From NCBI RefSeq assembly GCF_008271805.1, contig NZ_VSRY01000152.1, positions 248,001 through 312,000 of the forward strand: a DNA stretch of 64,000 nt, given 5' to 3'. The notes under the pieces are model-generated. The model made no database searches. It saw only the letters and a program-made list of their open reading frames with translations, and was not told the origin of the DNA. Of this stretch, positions 61,796 to 64,000 are shown piece by piece; the stretch's first letter is position 1, and every line of letters begins with the position of its first letter. The position numbers and the translations under genes are program-made. This DNA comes from Streptomyces sp. TRM49041. Its GTDB lineage: Bacteria; Actinomycetota; Actinomycetes; Streptomycetales; Streptomycetaceae.

Positions 61796-62338
61796 ATGTC
61801 CCTGACTATCGAACACGCGCCCGCACCCGCCGTGCCTGCCGTCCACGCCCAGACGATCGCCGCGAACGTCCTCCAGACCTGGCCCATGGCCATCGGCCTG
61901 ACCATCGAATACGTCGCCCACCATGACCAGGGCCCGCGCGGCGCCGTCACCTTCGCGGTCGTGCGAGCCCGCGAGCCGTGGCCGAGCCCGGTCCTGATCC
62001 GCTGCGACGGATACGGCCACATCGCCCGGGGCTGCGAGCACCCCCGCCCCGACGGGCAGCCCTGCTGGCATCCCTCGGCCCCGCACCTCTCCCTGCGCGA
62101 CCAGGGCCTTTGCCCGCGCCACCTGCCGCCCCTCGCCGTCCACGACTGGGTGAGGCACCCCGAGCAGCCGCTCTACGGCCGCGTCACCCGCGTCGAGCCC
62201 GACGGCACTGTCGCCGTCGACTTCGTGAGCGGTGAACTCACCCTCCACGCCGCCCAGGTGCCCCGCGTTCCCCCACACATCGCGAATGAGCTCGACCGAG
62301 GGCCGCTCAACAGCCCCGTGTACCTGATCGAGGACTGA
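61796..62338 (+). CDS. Early phage protein, unknown (180 aa)
   Basis: The 180-aa product starts at ATG with GGGGGAG 8 bases upstream. It has an N-terminal alpha/beta part and a Cys/His-containing stretch (CDGYGHIARGCEHPRPDGQPCWHPSAPHLSLRDQGLCPRHLPP) that may bind zinc. The C-terminus forms a Tudor or SH3-like segment (GRVTRVEPDGTVAVDFVSGELTLH). No family assigned. Confidence 0.58.
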   Translation: MSLTIEHAPAPAVPAVHAQTIAANVLQTWPMAIGLTIEYVAHHDQGPRGAVTFAVVRAREPWPSPVLIRCDGYGHIARGCEHPRPDGQPCWHPSAPHLSLRDQGLCPRHLPPLAVHDWVRHPEQPLYGRVTRVEPDGTVAVDFVSGELTLHAAQVPRVPPHIANELDRGPLNSPVYLIED

Positions 62339-62350
62339 CACCTCCGGCGC

Positions 62351-62367
62351 GCCGTGTGCGAGACGGC
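62351..62367 (+). repeat. Small hairpin with loop exactly GTGCGAG
   Basis: GCCGT (62351-62355) and ACGGC (62363-62367) pair around GTGCGAG (62356-62362). It lies between two early genes and is the clearest structural context of this recurring motif. Confidence 0.5.
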
Positions 62368-62415
62368 ACCGGGGCCGACCACCACCCCTTCTACGAGCGG
62401 AAAGAGAGCTGCACC

Positions 62416-62778
62416 ATGAGCAATCACGCCGTGATCACCCTCGGCTTCACCAGGACTGTGTACGCCCACGAACTGCAACCGGGCGACGTGTTCACCTTCC
62501 CCGACGCGCCGACCACCCCCCTGCTCATCACCAGCGTCGGCAAGGTCACCGTCTCCTCCGAGCTGGCGCTCCTGCGCTTCACCCTCCCCGGCCCGGGCAC
62601 TCAGCTTCACCTGCCCGCCAACACCCCGGTCCGCCCCCGCCGCATGATCCGCACCGTCACCCTGAGATGCCTGCTGTGCAAGAAGGCCGAGGACATCGAG
62701 CTCGATCTCCCGCACGACGGCGAGCCCCTGTCCTTCGTCTGCGGCAAGCACACCCCGGACAGCGAGGCCACGTCATGA
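62416..62778 (+). CDS. Early phage protein with CxxC pair (120 aa)
   Basis: The 120-aa product contains a beta-rich N-terminal region (VFTFPDAPTTPLLITSVGKVTVSSELALLRFTL) and a C-terminal cysteine pair CLLCKKAEDIELDLP with another Cys in SFVCGK. It may be a zinc ribbon. ATG 62416 lies after AAAGAGAG. It overlaps the next gene by 4 bases. Confidence 0.58.
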   Translation: MSNHAVITLGFTRTVYAHELQPGDVFTFPDAPTTPLLITSVGKVTVSSELALLRFTLPGPGTQLHLPANTPVRPRRMIRTVTLRCLLCKKAEDIELDLPHDGEPLSFVCGKHTPDSEATS

Positions 62779-63164
62779 GCCTCACCTACCTCAGCGCCGT
62801 CAACCTGCTGCGCCGCGCAGACGAGGAGAAGGCCCGCTCCCTGTACGCCGACGTCATCGAAGCCCTCGAACAGCACGTCACCGACGTCGGCGTGGACTTC
62901 TGCGGCAACGAGCTGAACATCACCGTCCAGCTCGCCGAGGACCAGTACGTCGCCATCGCCGGCCGGTACTCCCTGCCCTGGCACGACGACCGCAGCGAAC
63001 TCGGCGGCTGGATGGCCGTCCACATCGACGACGTGTACGGCAGCCGCAAGGTCATCTACGACACCACGACGCCCGAAGGCGAACCGCCCGGCGACCTGTC
63101 CCCTGGACCACTGGCCGAGGAAGTCGGCGCGTACGTGAGCGGCTGGCACGCCGAACACGGATAA
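62775..63164 (+). CDS. Early phage protein, unknown (129 aa)
   Basis: The 129-aa product starts at the ATG overlapping the previous stop (ATGA). It is acidic with a helical N-terminus (LLRRADEEKARSLYADVIEALEQHVTDVG) and a mixed C-terminus. No family recognised. A hairpin terminator follows at 63187-63223. Confidence 0.55.
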   Translation: MSLTYLSAVNLLRRADEEKARSLYADVIEALEQHVTDVGVDFCGNELNITVQLAEDQYVAIAGRYSLPWHDDRSELGGWMAVHIDDVYGSRKVIYDTTTPEGEPPGDLSPGPLAEEVGAYVSGWHAEHG

Positions 63165-63186
63165 CCCATCCCACCCGCACCACCAC

Positions 63187-63223
63187 CCGGGGGCCGTGCA
63201 GTGCGAGCAGCCGCGGCCCCCGG
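63187..63223 (+). terminator. Intergenic hairpin with GTGCGAG loop
   Basis: CCGGGGGCCG (63187-63196) pairs with CGGCCCCCGG (63214-63223). GTGCGAG (63201-63207) lies in the loop. No T-run follows. Confidence 0.62.
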
Positions 63224-63259
63224 CTCCCACCCATGCCCCCACGAATGAAGAGAGAGATC

Positions 63260-63907
63260 ATGCCCAGCTTCACCGTCGGCAGCGGTCCCGCCCTCGAGGC
63301 GTCCGCGTACGCCGACTTCGGCACCGGCCAGGTGGTCTACCGCATCACCGATATCGGCGCGTTCACCCTCGGCTGGGACCCGGACCACCACCCCGAAGCC
63401 GACCAGGACCCGATGGAGGAGATCCTCCACGTCGCCTACGGCACCGGCCCGTTCGGTTTCCAGATGGACGAAGCCCCCGTCCTGTTCGGCATCACGATCG
63501 CCGGCACCGAGTCCTTCACCCGCGCCACCCTTACCGCAGGCACCCTCCGACTCCGCCCCTACCGCCTGATCATCAGCGCCCCTGTCCGCGTCCCGAAGGG
63601 CACAGCCCGCCGGGCTTCCGCCATCGTCTCCGCCCTGGCCCGCCACTGGCTCGCCCAGCCCTGGACACCGGACCTGCGCCGCGCCCACGAACACCACTGC
63701 GCGCCCCGCTCCCTGAGCCGGTACGGCGGACTCATCGCGCAGCACGAGGAGCGGATGCGGCGCCTCCGCGAGGACCATGCCTACTACATCCAGCGCGCGG
63801 ACCGCGCCACGGCGATCCTCCAGGCGGGTCCCGTACCCGCTCCCGCGGGCGCCCCACCACACCCGTTCGCGTCGGCGGACGCGTCGGCCGAGACGACGGG
63901 GCGGTGA
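63260..63907 (+). CDS. Early phage protein, unknown (215 aa)
   Basis: The 215-aa protein starts at ATG 63260 with an AGAGAGA-type site. It has a beta-rich N-terminal half (TVGSGPALEASAYADFGTGQVVYRITDIGAFTLGW) and a helical C-terminal half (YGGLIAQHEERMRRLREDHAYYIQRADRATAIL). No domain assigned. Its stop overlaps the next GTG. Confidence 0.57.
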   Translation: MPSFTVGSGPALEASAYADFGTGQVVYRITDIGAFTLGWDPDHHPEADQDPMEEILHVAYGTGPFGFQMDEAPVLFGITIAGTESFTRATLTAGTLRLRPYRLIISAPVRVPKGTARRASAIVSALARHWLAQPWTPDLRRAHEHHCAPRSLSRYGGLIAQHEERMRRLREDHAYYIQRADRATAILQAGPVPAPAGAPPHPFASADASAETTGR

Positions 63908-64000
63908 ACGGCGTGGTCCAGTTCGACCTGTTCGGCGAGGTGGAGCAGAAGCTCGATGGGCGCGCCAAGCAACGCGAGGAGGAAGCCGCCAAGCCCACTC
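63904..64000 (+). CDS. Start of an early gene, truncated by window edge
   Basis: GTG 63904 overlaps the previous stop (GTGA) and opens a frame of 32 codons to the window end: MNGVVQFDLFGEVEQKLDGR and onward, acidic and lysine-rich. Not identifiable. The early operon continues past the right edge. Confidence 0.5.
   Translation, partial: MNGVVQFDLFGEVEQKLDGRAKQREEEAAKPT

Noticed and set aside
1..64000. CRISPR array or rRNA
   Set aside because: No regularly spaced repeats with variable spacers and no rRNA sequence seen.

Overview
This window is high-GC actinobacterial DNA, most likely Streptomyces. The evidence is strong third-position G/C bias, frequent GTG and TTG starts, actinobacterial protein families and a Streptomyces-type MetRS. 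It holds the morphogenesis and early genes of a siphovirus-like phage or prophage. A cargo block of about 29 kb interrupts them. No terminase or integrase lies inside the window.

Layout. 1-247: end of a minus-strand gene resembling SUKH-4 immunity proteins. 409-4971: phage head genes (portal, scaffold, decoration protein, major capsid protein, two small head proteins). 4973-17500: defence-like block. It contains a phosphorothioate-type HNH endonuclease, a three-gene module (SNF2-type helicase with DUF3883, DUF1156 DNA methylase, HEPN-DUF499 ATPase) and an unknown gene followed by a 4-TM membrane protein. 17638-32984: a second cargo block with a sugar-nucleotide epimerase and dehydrogenase, methionyl-tRNA synthetase, histidine phosphatase, FkbM methyltransferase, polytopic membrane protein, GT-B glycosyltransferase, dimethylformamidase-like protein, SAM methyltransferase, HTH/NB-ARC/14xWD40 STAND protein and DUF89 phosphatase. 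33152-34349: a lipoprotein and an unknown minus-strand gene. 34447-48515: phage connector and tail genes, including a GGGAAAA -1 frameshift in the tail chaperone and a 1685-aa tape measure. 48613-49542: minus-strand moron. 49657-51530: lysis cassette and strong terminator. 51883-64000: early region with a DNA-binding protein, RecT, a Cas4-like exonuclease, an initiator gene with internal iterons, a PP2C-like protein and a train of small unknown genes.

How it works together. Late phage blocks start at copies of TTAGRCTCCGYC, three of which lie just downstream of minus-strand accessory genes. Early promoters carry CTTGA...TCAAG palindromes over their -35 or -10 elements, suggesting one shared regulator. 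The motif GTGCGAG recurs six times in early and late intergenic sequence, four times in hairpin loops. The defence module combines modification (methylase), translocation with possible cleavage (helicase-DUF3883) and a possible RNase (HEPN-DUF499). The MetRS cluster looks like an uncharacterised glycosylated small-molecule or surface-glycan locus with its own STAND regulator.

All family calls were made by eye from the sequence, without database searches.
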